Positions 24,249 through 35,147 of a DNA stretch of 64,000 bases are shown here, piece by piece. Source of the DNA: Adineta ricciae (Eukaryota; Rotifera; Eurotatoria; Adinetida; Adinetidae); NCBI GenBank assembly GCA_905250025.1, contig CAJNOJ010000111.1:251793-315792 (forward strand), written 5' to 3'. The notes under the pieces are model-generated. The model saw nothing but the letters and a program-made list of their open reading frames with translations. It did no database searches and was not told the origin of the DNA. The translations under genes and the position numbers were made by a program. How positions within the stretch are numbered: position 1 is the first letter of the stretch; each line of letters begins with the position of its first letter.

Positions 24249-24336
24249 TTCTTTTGAAAATTAGTTGAAAAGTGAGATTTATAAGACTGTCGCAAATTGT
24301 CCATAATTTTTCTAAGGTATATATATATATGTTGGC

Positions 24337-24400
24337 GTCCAATGTGAGATTCGGGCCAATCTAAGATCCGCCTAGGCGAAAGTGGAATTCCACATTGGAC
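24337..24400. repeat. inverted repeat with nested palindrome
   Basis: Arms gtccaatgtgagattc (24337-24352) and gaattccacattggac (24385-24400) pair at 14 of 16 positions. Between them is the perfect palindrome cgcctaggcg (24369-24378). The left side reads TGTTGGCGTCC from ~24330, so the start of a solo LTR is an alternative reading. No ORF belongs to it. Confidence 0.6.
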
Positions 24401-24637
24401 TAGTTCAAAGTCGGATTACTACTGTTTTACAGCGTAAAACTCAATTTACTTCACAAATTGATATGGCCCATAGGTAAGAGTAAGAGTATGAGCGATGCCG
24501 AGGTTTTCCTATCGATTGCCGACTTCAAAATGAAAATCTAAATTGTAGAAAAAGTTTTATTTAAGTTTTAGTAAAAAACGAGAAATTTTTAGTAAAAGTC
24601 ACGTAGTGATCGGAAATCGACCTCAATTTTCATTTTG

Positions 24638-24638
24638 N
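24638..24638. other. single ambiguous base (N), probable assembly join
   Basis: One N in otherwise unambiguous sequence. Unlike the other two Ns in the window, no flanking duplication is seen. Confidence 0.7.
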
Positions 24639-24947
24639 ATAGCATAGAAAAATAGAGTGAAACACGCTCTATCTTTTGGTAAAAAAAGAAATTTCTTTAC
24701 GTCTCTGCCTAAGAAAATAACATACCTCCCTCACTACTTTTGGATTGCCCTAAGTATATGACATCTTTTCGAGCTTCAAGAAAAAACTATGTAGATCATC
24801 GACTTATTCAACTAAAAATGATACTAAAATATATACTTTAGGTCATGAAGTTGTGAAGAATTTCGGCTACTTTGCTAGAGACAAACTCAACAAGAACGAG
24901 GTATTTTTTAATATGAAAATATCATTAAATACTTATTAGGTACAAAC

Positions 24948-24996
24948 GGCTAGCCGTGAGTGGCCGACCGGAGGGAGACCAACGAACGACTTGGCG
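24948..24996 (+). repeat. GC-rich imperfect palindrome, copy 3
   Basis: ggctagccgtgagtggccga, centre cggagggag, then accaacgaacgacttgg. Flanking AT-rich sequence (tttccagattaat) weakly resembles that after copy 1, so the repeat unit may be longer than the GC-rich core. Confidence 0.7.
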
Positions 24997-25225
24997 TTTA
25001 ATTTCCAGATTAATCTTAAAGTGTACACTTGGAATAGCCTTATCAGGCTTCAACGATTTTTAAAAAGGATTTGGCAAATGTATATTCCTCAATGAAAATA
25101 TTGTAGAATGCACCATTTTGTTGAAAGCAGAGAAAAGAGCCATTTTTTTGTTAAAAGAGACAGGCTAATGTGTAAAATTTTCATGCGAGTAATGTGAAGA
25201 TAGAACAACAGATGAAAAGGTGAAT

Positions 25226-25274
25226 GGCTGGTCGTGACTAGCCGACCGGAGGGAGGTTGACGAGCGACTAGCCA
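25226..25274 (+). repeat. GC-rich imperfect palindrome, copy 4
   Basis: ggctggtcgtgactagccga, centre ccggagggagg, then ttgacgagcgactagcc. Same orientation as the other three. Confidence 0.7.
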
Positions 25275-25279
25275 TTGGG

Positions 25280-26094
25280 GGATGGCGTTTTCAGTCAACA
25301 CAGTTAGTTCTCGAGAATTACTCACTGACAAATGGCTAATCGGTTCGGTTCCTGAAAAAGAACAATCTCTGTCTTCTATTCACTCTAGTGTGTGCCATAG
25401 TGGCATGGTTCAGTTGAGGACTAGTAGCAATCGCAGTGTCTAAGTTGTCTTTCAAAGTGTTTGAATGTGGTCAGCATTGGGACGATTCTTTCAGAAAAGG
25501 GTCAGCGAATCCAAAGGATGAGCGCTACTTGTTTTATCAAAGCTCTTACATTTATATTTCCTCTCAAGCAGCCGGATGTTGCTCAGCTGTTGAGTTGTTG
25601 GTGCTACTTCCGCAACTTGTTTGTGAATCTCTTGTATCAAGGGATGTGAAGAAACCTCCAGCTACGGACTTGATCGTAAGCTGAATCGACTAATCGAACG
25701 AATGATCTTATGTAAGATCAAGACTCACGTCGCTGAACCTACCTGAGGTGACTGGAAAGGATGAGAGTTGAAGAGAATGGATGTGGATGAGATGATAAGG
25801 GTGTTTTATTAGATGAAATCAAATAAAACACTAAAGAAAATGATAACAAAAGACTGATTGAAAAGAGAAAAATAAGAACATATATACAGATCGAAGATGA
25901 TCTGAGAAAAAAAACTAGAAAAAGAAGAAAACAACGAAGAAATACAATCACAAAGATCACCATGAGAACGGACATGATAACCAAACGAAAACTGAAACGA
26001 CAGGAAAGAAAGAAAAAGATATACATATATATGTACAGAAATGGAAGAAAACAACTCTGTAGAAGGTAGCGTCATGAAGTAATATCCAATGACG
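25280..26094. other. no supported gene; flank of LINE fragment
   Basis: Contains purine-rich tracts and overlapping 60-90 codon frames on both strands without recognisable domains. It may include 3' sequence of the minus-strand retroelement fragment that starts at 26095. Confidence 0.35.
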
Positions 26095-27114
26095 CTAACA
26101 TTGTCTTCTTCGATTGAGCTCTGGTGTAGCTTTCCCGATTATTTTTCGCAGCTTGTCCACTTCTTGATATGTTGAACTGAACCACATTTTTGAGCGCATT
26201 CGCTTCTCCTCTGACGCCTGGTTACATAACTTTTCTATAGTTATAGCTCCAGCGTAAATCAGAATTGATAACTGGTTCCAAGTTGGTTCGCCATTCATCT
26301 TCCAAATAATCTGATCACTCATAATGAGATCGACTTTATCTATGATAGATTGTGTGCCAAAATTAGGTATGATCCGTCTGGTCGGTTTACGGTATACCTC
26401 ACAACCTATTTTTCTTGATTTTTTCAAGTACTTAGCGAATAGTACTTCGATCGGGTCTTTTTCAGATTTTTCCTTGGTTTTGTCCAGTTTAAGGTTGTCT
26501 TTTACCGAACTGGGAGTCCCCGCAAGAACTACCCCTAATTTTTCCTTCTTTTTAGGACTTACAGCTCTGTTTACCTCTTGACTGTTATCAATGCCTGTGT
26601 TCTGATGTTGTTGTACACCAACGTCGGCTGTTACAGCCAAGACAGTGTTGTCCTGTTCATTTGCCGCGTCTAGTGAAATGGTTCGGGCTCTTATATCAGA
26701 CCATTTACTACTTAGGCTTGCCTTAGATCGTATAGGCAACTTCATGGTACTCCAAGCTTCCACGACTTTTGTCCATGAAAGCTTTCCTTTCGGATCGGTA
26801 TGTAGGGTGGCCAACTGCTTCAGCTCTTCTTCCTCACGGCTTGTCCATTGTCCTACTCTACTCTGTTTAACAGAGATTCCTGTACTCGACCCTTTTAATT
26901 GTCCAGAAGGACTTTTTTCGAGCGATTGAGTACGTTGAGTGACTGTATGAATGTCAACCGTAACCTTTTTTCTTTTTCTATTTACATTATCTCCAGGTCT
27001 TCCTCCGTCCACTCTGGTTGATGTAGTTTCCGGATTCGTCTGAAGAGATGGTTGACAAACAGTATCTGTATGTCTAGTTGGCGACGTTAGCTTCAAACGA
27101 CTACGTGTAATCAT
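26095..27114 (-). CDS. LINE N-terminal protein with Myb/SANT-like DNA-binding domain
   Basis: An uninterrupted frame; it is open back to 27174 but the first ATG is at 27114 (MITRSRLKLTSPTR). The middle has SRVGQWTSREEEELKQLATL and later WTKVVEAWSTMKLP, then SLSSKWSDIRAR, the spaced tryptophans of a Myb/SANT-like fold. The C-terminal part, including KVDLIMSDQIIWKMNGEPTW and NQLSILIYAGAITIEKL, resembles the conserved linker that precedes the RT domain in R2/NeSL-type elements. The ORF ends without entering an RT domain. It is intact over ~340 codons, unlike the heavily mutated neighbouring copies, so it may be younger or under selection. Confidence 0.6.
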   Translation of the reverse strand: MITRSRLKLTSPTRHTDTVCQPSLQTNPETTSTRVDGGRPGDNVNRKRKKVTVDIHTVTQRTQSLEKSPSGQLKGSSTGISVKQSRVGQWTSREEEELKQLATLHTDPKGKLSWTKVVEAWSTMKLPIRSKASLSSKWSDIRARTISLDAANEQDNTVLAVTADVGVQQHQNTGIDNSQEVNRAVSPKKKEKLGVVLAGTPSSVKDNLKLDKTKEKSEKDPIEVLFAKYLKKSRKIGCEVYRKPTRRIIPNFGTQSIIDKVDLIMSDQIIWKMNGEPTWNQLSILIYAGAITIEKLCNQASEEKRMRSKMWFSSTYQEVDKLRKIIGKATPELNRRRQC

Positions 27115-27176
27115 TTTTACTAACAGGGAAACCCCTCGTGAAGGTGCCACCTTGTTTCCCCTCGTGCGTGTCACTA

Positions 27177-27485
27177 CCCAGGTTATTATGGCACGGTCGG
27201 TTCCGGCCGGTTAGGTTCGTTTTCCGACCATTTCCTTGCCGCCTGATTCCGGCCGGAAGTTCAAACGTAGGTTCCAGTCATTTCCCGACCGTTTCCTGCA
27301 AACTTCGAGCTGGAGACGGTCAGGAACTGATCGGATACTTCCTGTGCAATTCCGGCCGGAATCCGGCGGTAAAGAACCTGTCGGAACTTGCTGGAATCGG
27401 CGAAAACTGTGCCGGAATCGAGAAGAACTGTACCGGAACCGACTCAGATTTCAACGGATCCAGTCGCCGGAATGATCGACCTGGG
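27177..27485. mobile_element. non-autonomous DNA element (MITE), CCCAGGTC family, copy A
   Basis: 309 bp with inverted ends CCCAGGTTATT and GATCGACCTGGG, flanked by TA on both sides (27175-27176, 27486-27487). The interior is GC-rich and packed with short palindromes such as ttccggccgg, repeated about four times in slightly varied form. No coding capacity is supported. The TA flanks suggest a Tc1/mariner-type transposase acts in trans. Confidence 0.7.
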
Positions 27486-28340
27486 TAATTAGATGACGAG
27501 GCATTTGGCCATTTATTTCAACTTTCCTACATATTTGTTACAGTCGAGAAGTAAGACTAGAAGGACGCCCAGTCGTAACGGCGACGACACTTCAAAAGAG
27601 GAAAGAAAATTCAGAAATCTACTGAATTTGCTGTCTCCCTTGCGTATCGCCAGCGTAGTATACCTAAGACGTGTAAGTCTTTTGGCTTTTTACAGCGAGA
27701 GAGAACTCTGACGACATGGAGAGTGCTACTTTCACTGTGACAACAGTAATAGTTTTAGTTCAGCTACTAGTGTAACTGCTAAAGTTGAGGACAGGCCACA
27801 GTGAGTAGCAAAGAGAGATGCTTCGCGATACGACCACATTTCCTTTCTCCACCACATTGATCAACACTAACCCCTATTCGAAAACGTGCAAATGAATCTT
27901 ATCGGGACATTACTGCCACGGGTAAGCCATCAGCGCCATTCAAATAATTAGTGTATGTCGATAGAGCAGAGAAAAAGATGTTCTTTTCTTAAGAAGCTTG
28001 TTACTAATCTCAAACTGTAACGAGCCTCAATGATGTCACGTCTTACTTTCGGCCATCCAGGAAATTCGAGAAAACTAGCCTAAACCCACGTCACGGACGT
28101 AATATCACTCGGCCGACACTCACCACATAATTTACTTCAACAAACAAAACGCAATACCTACAGAGGAATAACTCGTTACCCTCTATCAGAGCGGTTCGGC
28201 AGTTCTCCAGAGATCATCTATATCCTTCAAAAAGCCCTAGATCCCCGAATAGAGACATCGTTACTACCGCCGTTTACCCACGCTTCATTAAATGGAGTGG
28301 AAAAATGAACTTCACACCCATTTAAAGTTTGCTAATAAGT

Positions 28341-28501
28341 TGAGCGCATTTTATACCCAATGCTTCTAAACATTCGCTTTACCGGATATAATTGTGAAAA
28401 TTGAATGCCAGCTATGCCGAGAGAAACTTCGGACGGAACCAGCTAGTTCTGATTTATTTCAATTTTTTCCTAAAAAAAACTGATAAAAAATAACACATAA
28501 G
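28341..28501 (-). repeat. LINE 5' terminal repeat, copy T1
   Basis: ~160 bp sequence shared with 28985-29147 and 39160-39318. Common blocks include ttcgctttaccggatata, gtgaaaattgaatgccagct, and aaacttcggacg. On the minus strand it begins with an A/T-rich ATTTTTTATCAGTTT stretch. Confidence 0.85.
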
Positions 28502-28509
28502 ACAGGCAC

Positions 28510-29147
28510 GTTTAATTAGCGGATGCTCAACCGTTTATGGTGTTACTCGAGGATCGTGAGTTGACCGGGTTGGAGAATCATTATCAATCGTGTTAGAGTC
28601 TGAATGCGCGTGCCGAGTTATAGTTGCTCGAACTTTTCGTCGTGTGCTCGTTGGAAGTGCGTATTCAGTTTGATCTAAAGGAGTTGCAGACACCAACTAG
28701 ATTTGGAGCTATTCGCAAGGTTACTTCTCATGTCTTATACTTCTAAGAATCGTGCAAGGAACCGACATGCATTTCACCTCCCCGGGGCGTACGTGGTCGA
28801 CTACTTATGTAGTTTTCCGGACGAAGCTCTGTCATACTAATCGATTCAAGCAGTGGTCGGACCAGTTTCCATTCAGTATTTCAACTTTAGAGGTAAACAC
28901 CTGTTCGAACTGACGCCGACCTTAGAAGAAATAGACTACCACCCTTCCCTTCACAATCAATCATAGCAAACAAAAGTCAATAGATTAAGCATATTTTACA
29001 CCCAATGCCTCTAAACGTTCGCTTTACCGGATATAATTGTGAAAATTGAATGCCAGCTATCCTGAGGGAAACTTCGGACGAAACTAGCTAGTTCTGATTT
29101 ATTTCAATTTGTTTCTCAAAAAAAACTGATAAAAAATAACACACAGA
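28510..29147 (-). mobile_element. non-LTR retrotransposon, 5' fragment only (copy 3)
   Basis: Runs from terminal repeat T2 (28985-29147) through a leader that is alignable with 38690-39160 of copy 1 (for example tttccggacgaag and ggagttgcagac blocks) into the start of the ORF. There HAHSDSNTIDNDSPT is readable on the minus strand and matches HAHSDSDMIDNDSP of copy 1. It stops at ~28510 where terminal repeat T1 begins, so the 3' part is missing. Confidence 0.7.
28985..29147 (-). repeat. LINE 5' terminal repeat, copy T2
   Basis: Second copy of the ~160 bp repeat; marks the 5' end of the fragmentary copy 3. Confidence 0.85.
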
Positions 29148-29875
29148 GAAACGACAGATTGAAACATACATTCACTTCTCCTTTTGACACTATACGATTA
29201 AGACGTATTTCTTTCTCGCTACAGCTGACTAACATTTCAATAGAACGAAAAGAGTCTTTGTTCTCATCACACAATAACATATTCAAGAGCATCGTACTGT
29301 GCTCCAAACCTTCGTATTAGGGGAATTTGGAGAAATTCAAGCATGAGTAACGAACGATATACAAAATCGTCGACTCTGAGTCAACCAAAACCAGCAATTC
29401 GTCTCATTATAGTTCGCTCGCAACATCGGAATTGTACAAACAGACGTACCAAAGCTTAATGGACAGTGAAATCACCGGCCCAAACGATCAATACAACTGC
29501 TCGTCCAACAATGGGATCGGAAACCCTCCTGCAAAAATCCAAACAACGAACCCTTTAATAAACTCTCCATGTCGTGGACATCTGTCATCATCCGAAATGG
29601 ATGGGTCGAGGAACAATTCTTCTAAACACGACTCTACAAGTAGAAAAAAGCAAAACAAAATCACACATTTAATTATCAACAACAATCGTATGATACACCA
29701 ACAACAGCTACGGAAGCAAGGGTCTTAATATTAGCTAGTAACTCAAGCTCTCCGAACTTGACGAATATTAATGTTAATACAAGCTTAATGTCACCTGAAA
29801 TCCCACCAGCACCACAGAGCGCTGATCCGGACAGGGACGTCCTGAACGATCCAATCTCGGGGGAAGCGAAAGCCT

Positions 29876-30883
29876 TTGCACAATCACGATACCCGTATCC
29901 TGCATTTATTCTTCGTTTCTCAACACCTCATATCGATGACAAAACGAATTACCGAAGAATTATGTAAACTAATTAAAAACAATACGGATCTTGAACTTAG
30001 CGGGTTCCGCAAATCCAATACAAAGTGCGGAAGCAACGAAAGTGGCTTGCTGATCTTTGCCAAGAATAGTCGATTATTCTCAACTCTCCTTAGGGTTAAT
30101 ATCTGGTCTAAATCAATTCTGGGCTTAATTTACAATCTACAACCTCTGCCGGCTATCCCACCTCAATTATCTCTGATTATTGAAAATGTAAGCTTGTCAA
30201 TCAACTTTATTGAGTTTACCAATGGTATCAAATCAACATACTCTTCGGTTACCAACGTGATTCGTTTGAAAAACAAACCTCAATCACCCATCAAACTAGT
30301 CAAACTAGAATTCATGGACAACGAGCAAAGGGACGAACTACTGAACGGTGGAAAGATCTTTATCAACTCGCTCACCTACGATGTAGATGAGTATTTAGGT
30401 CCGGCTCGAGTACTCATCTGCAGCAAGTGTATGGGCATTGGCCACTTTCGCAAACAATGTCAACAGGAACATGATACGTGTAACAAATGCGGGAATATAA
30501 CCTCAGACTTGAAAAACCACTTAGCAAACTGTACGCAATTAAAATGCAAACACTGTAAAGGCGATCATATGGCGAACGAAATGAAATGCCCAGTTATCAA
30601 ACAATTTCGAGCAAACGTTACTCGATGTCTTCTCGCACCTGTCGCCCAAGCAATTCCTCATTACAATCTACATGACATGTCATCCGCCAACTTTCTAGCA
30701 TTGCTCCCTGCTCAAAGAACAACAATCTTCAAACCTGTTACCCATCGCACTACACCGTCATCAACATCATACAATTGGCCAGCTGGCACTAACCCAGCTC
30801 AAAGTATGATGAACAACAAAATTGATGTATTAATTAAAAGTCTAGAACAAGTACAATTATCACCTAATAATATATCAAATTAA
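29876..30883 (+). CDS. LINE ORF1 nucleic-acid-binding protein (main intact part)
   Basis: The longest continuous part of ORF1. It has an RRM-like or esterase-free N-terminal region and then three zinc-binding motifs: CSKCMGIGHFRKQC (C-x2-C-x4-H-x4-C), CNKCGNITSDLKNHLANC and CKHCKGDHMANEMKC. The frame listed opens inside a longer ORF1 that starts near 29344 (MSNERYTKSS) and is broken by at least two frameshifts upstream (frames at 29432-29728 and 29758-29967 continue it). Such proteins coat the element RNA. Confidence 0.75.
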   Translation: MHNHDTRILHLFFVSQHLISMTKRITEELCKLIKNNTDLELSGFRKSNTKCGSNESGLLIFAKNSRLFSTLLRVNIWSKSILGLIYNLQPLPAIPPQLSLIIENVSLSINFIEFTNGIKSTYSSVTNVIRLKNKPQSPIKLVKLEFMDNEQRDELLNGGKIFINSLTYDVDEYLGPARVLICSKCMGIGHFRKQCQQEHDTCNKCGNITSDLKNHLANCTQLKCKHCKGDHMANEMKCPVIKQFRANVTRCLLAPVAQAIPHYNLHDMSSANFLALLPAQRTTIFKPVTHRTTPSSTSYNWPAGTNPAQSMMNNKIDVLIKSLEQVQLSPNNISN

Positions 30884-31394
30884 AACGACAATTTCAAACA
30901 ATTTATGAGAGAAAAAACTACTGCCGATGAAATCCTCACTGATAAAGTTGACCAACTTATCAATAATGAAAAAGAAATTAAAATCACTACCATTCAACAG
31001 GAAATTAAAGTAACAAGGCATGAAAACATGTTTACAAAATTAGTCTTACCTGCACTCGATGACATTCTTCGTTTTTTTATCCTTCATCAATATCAACAAA
31101 AATGGCAGCACACAAGACGCCGACTTCGAAGTGATAGCAAACAGAATCCGTGCTCAAGTAAACAACTGCAAAATCGGTAAGGATTTTTAATGTCTTTATC
31201 TGTGAATGCACCTCCTTTTTTCTCGTGTACAATTCCTTATACGTTATGCACTTGTGACACTTTTTTTGCGAAAAGGTCAATCTTCACTCTCTCATTTCGA
31301 CTTTCTTCTTCTTAAGAGTATCCTACAAGAGTGGGAAAGTTTACCATTCTTAACGGACTGCCTAAATCTTTGCAAACAGTCTAACTTCTACGAG

Positions 31395-34172
31395 ACGATA
31401 GCCTCTCGTAACTCCTACCATATACTATCCTTCAACGTGAGAGGACTTGATCTTCGATTGCAAGAAGTAATTTTCCTAGCGAACTCCGTCAAATTCGACA
31501 TACTGATACTATTAGAAGCCGGCGCTGCTGATCTTCAACACAGTAAACAAACTTTCTTCGATTACAAAACCTATTATCAAGAAGGTGAAAATGCAAATGG
31601 CGGTACAGTGTTACTCATCCGTGAGGCAATTAGATCAAGTCTGGTACCATGCGCTATTCCAGATGTCTGTGCAATAGACATCATGGAGGAAGAGCCAATA
31701 CGGATGATAGGTGTTTACGCACCCGTGAGCAGAACCTGATCATGGGATGACCTTACTCCACTAGTGTCGAATAACTGTGCGCTATTCAGCGATTTCAATA
31801 TTGACCTCGAACAGGATAAAGCACCGCGGACTCATTTAGAGCTTGGCTAGATAATCTGCTGCTCTCGCCATACCTGTCAGCATTACCGACGTCAAAAAGA
31901 TCCGACAGAATTATCGACTTTGCAACTTCAACAGGTTTTCAAATTCGAGTACAAACATACGAAGGTGGAACTTCGAGCGACCATAAACCAATCCTAGCGC
32001 TATTACCAATTTCAACGAAGGAGAACGAATACGTTAAAAATATTCACTGGAATGTTTTCTCAGGGTTCTGTGACTACGTCTATCCATATTGGGAAAAAAC
32101 TGGAATCTCAAAGCGATGAACAATGTTTACGAAGACTACGTATCGTTTTTGTCTCTACTTATAGAGCGCTGCACGGTGATCTTTCCGGTAGACAAGTACA
32201 GAATTGCACTACCAAAATACCTAAGAACATATATGTCGTATACTCGAGCTCTCTCGTTCAGGCAAAAACGAACGTGTGATCTACAACTCAAGAAAACGGT
32301 AAACCACAGAAGAAAGACGGCAAAATTAGAACTCAAACATTTCTTATCCGATCAACTACTCAAATCATTGGCAGTCAGGAACACGGTTTCACCAGAAGCA
32401 ATGACATTCTGGTCTAAAATACAAAGACAAATGAAAGCGACGTCTTTTTCTATACACGGGTTCATACTACCGAACAAAACAGTGTGTAAAGATTATGGTG
32501 AAATGTGTATGATAGCGGCGAACTATTACGAGGAATTTTTCTTCGAACCGCGGAACATTCATTATCCACATCCGTATACGGACCGGCCGGATATGGAAGC
32601 CGCTATCTTCCACGAAAAAATACTGCAAGTAACGACAGAGAAAGTGCTGGATGTAGTTTTATTCAAGAAAAAGAAAAAATCCGTCGATGCACATGCGCTA
32701 TCTAATTATATGTTCAACTTCCTACCATCACCATATTGGTCCTTAATAACAAACATCTTCAATTATTCATTCCGAAGCGCTTACTTTCCAGCACTATGGA
32801 AGGATACACCAATACTGCTACTTGAAAAAAAAGAACACATCTGCGAACCTAGTGCTACTAGGCCAATCTCTTTATTGGATGTATTCTTAAAGACAATTGA
32901 GACACTGTATCAAGATAGGCTCAAAGACCTACTTAATCGGCATGGGCTGCTACCAAACTCTCAACCTGGATTCCGTGAGGGCTTTCGTCTGCAAACAAGA
33001 GTTCTCCTTTTCTTCGATCAAGTCGCCAATCTAATGGCAAATAGTTCTCCAGTAGCAACAATTTTCGTTGATTTTAAGGCAGCCTTCGACCAACTGTGGT
33101 TTGAAGGCTGCATTGTTAAACTAAAAAGTATGGTATTCCAAACGACTACTTGTCATGGATCTACTCGTGGCTTTCTGGACGCAGAGCCTACATATAAATT
33201 GCAGGTAAGAAATCAAGATGGTTCAAAATACCAAAGGGATGTCCTAAAGGCTCGATTTTTTCCCCTACGCTATTTAACACGTACCACTCTGATATGGGTG
33301 ATTTCTTGGGCGGATGCCTCAGCCACTTTTTCGCCGACGACTTGACGGCGATGGTTGCTGGCGGTATTGGAATGAAGTACACTCTACAATGTATTGAACT
33401 CCAAAGGAAACTTAAAAATTTCTTTGACAACCTCTATTACTACTCGATTCTCACGTGCCAACCTATCAATCTCACAAAAACCAAGGAACTTTGGTCGGCA
33501 AGAGCAATCGGAGCTCCAAAATTCAACCTAAATATCTCCAATACAAGGATCGAATGGGTAAAGAAATTCAAATACCTTGGCTATTGGATCACCCCAAAGT
33601 TGGGCTTTGGAACCATGATCGAGAAATCGATGATAAAAATCAGACAAACTATTGGAAGGATAAAAGCCCTACGTATAAATGGTACAACGTCTCTCAATCT
33701 ACGAAAAGCACTCTTCCACACGTTCATCCTCCCATTATTCACTTGGCTCTTTCCATTCTTTCCGCTATTTACCGAAAGGTAACAAAACGACCTTTCCCAT
33801 TTCTACTACATCTGCCTAAAAAGAATTTTGTTTGGTCTTCAATGGAACGACGACTTTTTCGCATACGTAACAAACGAGTGTGCTCTGGAAGCAATATGCG
33901 AAAAATAGTGCGAGAAATATTTGAACGCCTTAGCGGGAAGCAAGGATAGCGTTCTGCTCCTCGAACAAGATAACTTCAACGCGTTTCGACAGCTGTGGCG
34001 AAATAAAGAAATCAAGATTAATAATTTATATAGGTCCAAGAGATTTGTCCAACACAATTCATTATTATGCAGAATAGCGGAATGGTGCAAAAAGACACCA
34101 TCTCACAACTCACAAGTTGAATATGATATCGACGAAATCTTACCGTTAGCAACGTTTCCTGAAACTTTCTGA
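31395..34172 (+). pseudogene. LINE ORF2: APE endonuclease and reverse transcriptase, frameshifted
   Basis: Endonuclease motifs in order: ILSFNVRGLDLR, ILLEAGAA (catalytic Glu), GGTVLLIREAI, IRMIGVYAPVS, then after a stop/frameshift at ~31739 FSDFNIDLEQ, RIIDFATS and SSDHKPILAL (catalytic Asp-His). The RT follows at ~32090: PILLLEKKEHICEP and ATRPISLLDVF (fingers), FVDFKAAFDQLWFEG (motif A), then a frameshift near 33250-33300 and HFFADDLTAMVAGG (motif C, FADD), with a thumb region FKYLGYWITPKLGFG. At least three frame changes disable it. Position and motif order are those of APE-bearing LINEs. Confidence 0.85.
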
Positions 34173-34383
34173 TACTTCTCATGTAACTTCTCACCAATCC
34201 ACTCACCCATTTCACCACATTTCCACAATTTCTCTCAGCTCCCGTACTCCTCCACTCGTCCGCTCTTCTCCTTTCTCTTTGTTCCTGCCTCTCCTCTCAT
34301 CCACCTCTTCTCTTTCCATTTCTCGTACTCTTCCCCTTTCACTCCTCGTTCTCTCTCTTCCTTACTCTTCTCTTTCTCTCCCC

Positions 34384-34416
<33 letters not shown>

Positions 34417-35147
34417 CGCGCATGCCTCTCTGTTTCTTTTTGTTCCTCGCTCCTCCCCTGCTTCATAAACTGGTCGCACGTATGAATTACTAGGTATCGA
34501 TTCACTTACCCTAAAGTCAACGATGCATTTGTATATGGGATTCTCCAGTGTATATTTTGTAACCAATCATTGTAATGCAAATTCCCCAAAAATAATTGTA
34601 AAACTTATTTATTTATTTATTTTCTTCTTTTTGTTGATGTAGTAACTCGAATTGTAAGTGTGAATGTCCATTTATAGATACTTCTAATAATCTCTATTGT
34701 TCTCGCGTCCCCCGTTCTTCCCATTTTCTTTCAACCAATGTGCTGCTAGGACCCTAGAGGTCGTCAGGATATGCAAATAAAAAAAAGATTGAAACATACA
34801 TTAAATCATGAACGTGCAAGAAAGTGAACATGGGATAAAAACAGCATACATCTGACTCATATGGGATCTATATTCGGAGCGAATCGTCATTGAGACATCT
34901 TGATGGTGTCAAGTTATGATGCACTCATGGCTTGTTCACTTCACAGGAGTAGAGTACTGAAAGGATGAAACAAAAAAGAATCTAATACTTAAGTCAATAG
35001 TGTCCTGTTGTATGCCCTTAATAATATTAACTATTGCACCGGAAATTCACGTAGGTTGTTGTGGAGGGAATATATGATTTTCAATGAATTTTCCAAACAG
35101 TTTAAAGCCAAATAGCGTAATTCCGAGGAAGAGAAGCGAAATTCGTG

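Larger units (their letters stand above)
26095..28501 (-). mobile_element. non-LTR retrotransposon fragment: 5' terminal repeat plus first ORF (copy 4)
   Basis: The right end (28341-28501) is the same ~160 bp terminal repeat that marks the 5' end of the other minus-strand LINE copies. A long leader follows, interrupted by a small DNA element at 27177-27485, then an ORF with a Myb-like domain. No reverse transcriptase follows on the minus strand, so the copy lacks its 3' part. That it belongs to the same superfamily as the neighbouring elements is inferred from the shared 5' repeat and the Myb-like domain. Confidence 0.55.
29173..34786 (+). mobile_element. APE-type LINE retrotransposon, near full length, with target-site duplication
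   Basis: 5.6 kb element flanked by perfect copies of gattgaaacatacatt at 29157-29172 and 34787-34802. The 3' end is aaataaaaaaaa, immediately before the right duplication. It carries a first ORF with zinc knuckles, then an APE endonuclease, reverse transcriptase and C-terminal region. Several frameshifts and stops show it is no longer active. A (CT)n tract lies in its 3' region at ~34388-34418. Its clade is not assigned. Confidence 0.88.

Noticed and set aside
25436..25684. Two overlapping 60-80 codon frames
   Set aside because: Neither shows a domain; overlapping open frames here are likely accidental.
34235..34566. Arg/Glu-rich and Ser/Leu-rich frames on both strands
   Set aside because: Produced by a CT microsatellite in the LINE 3' region.
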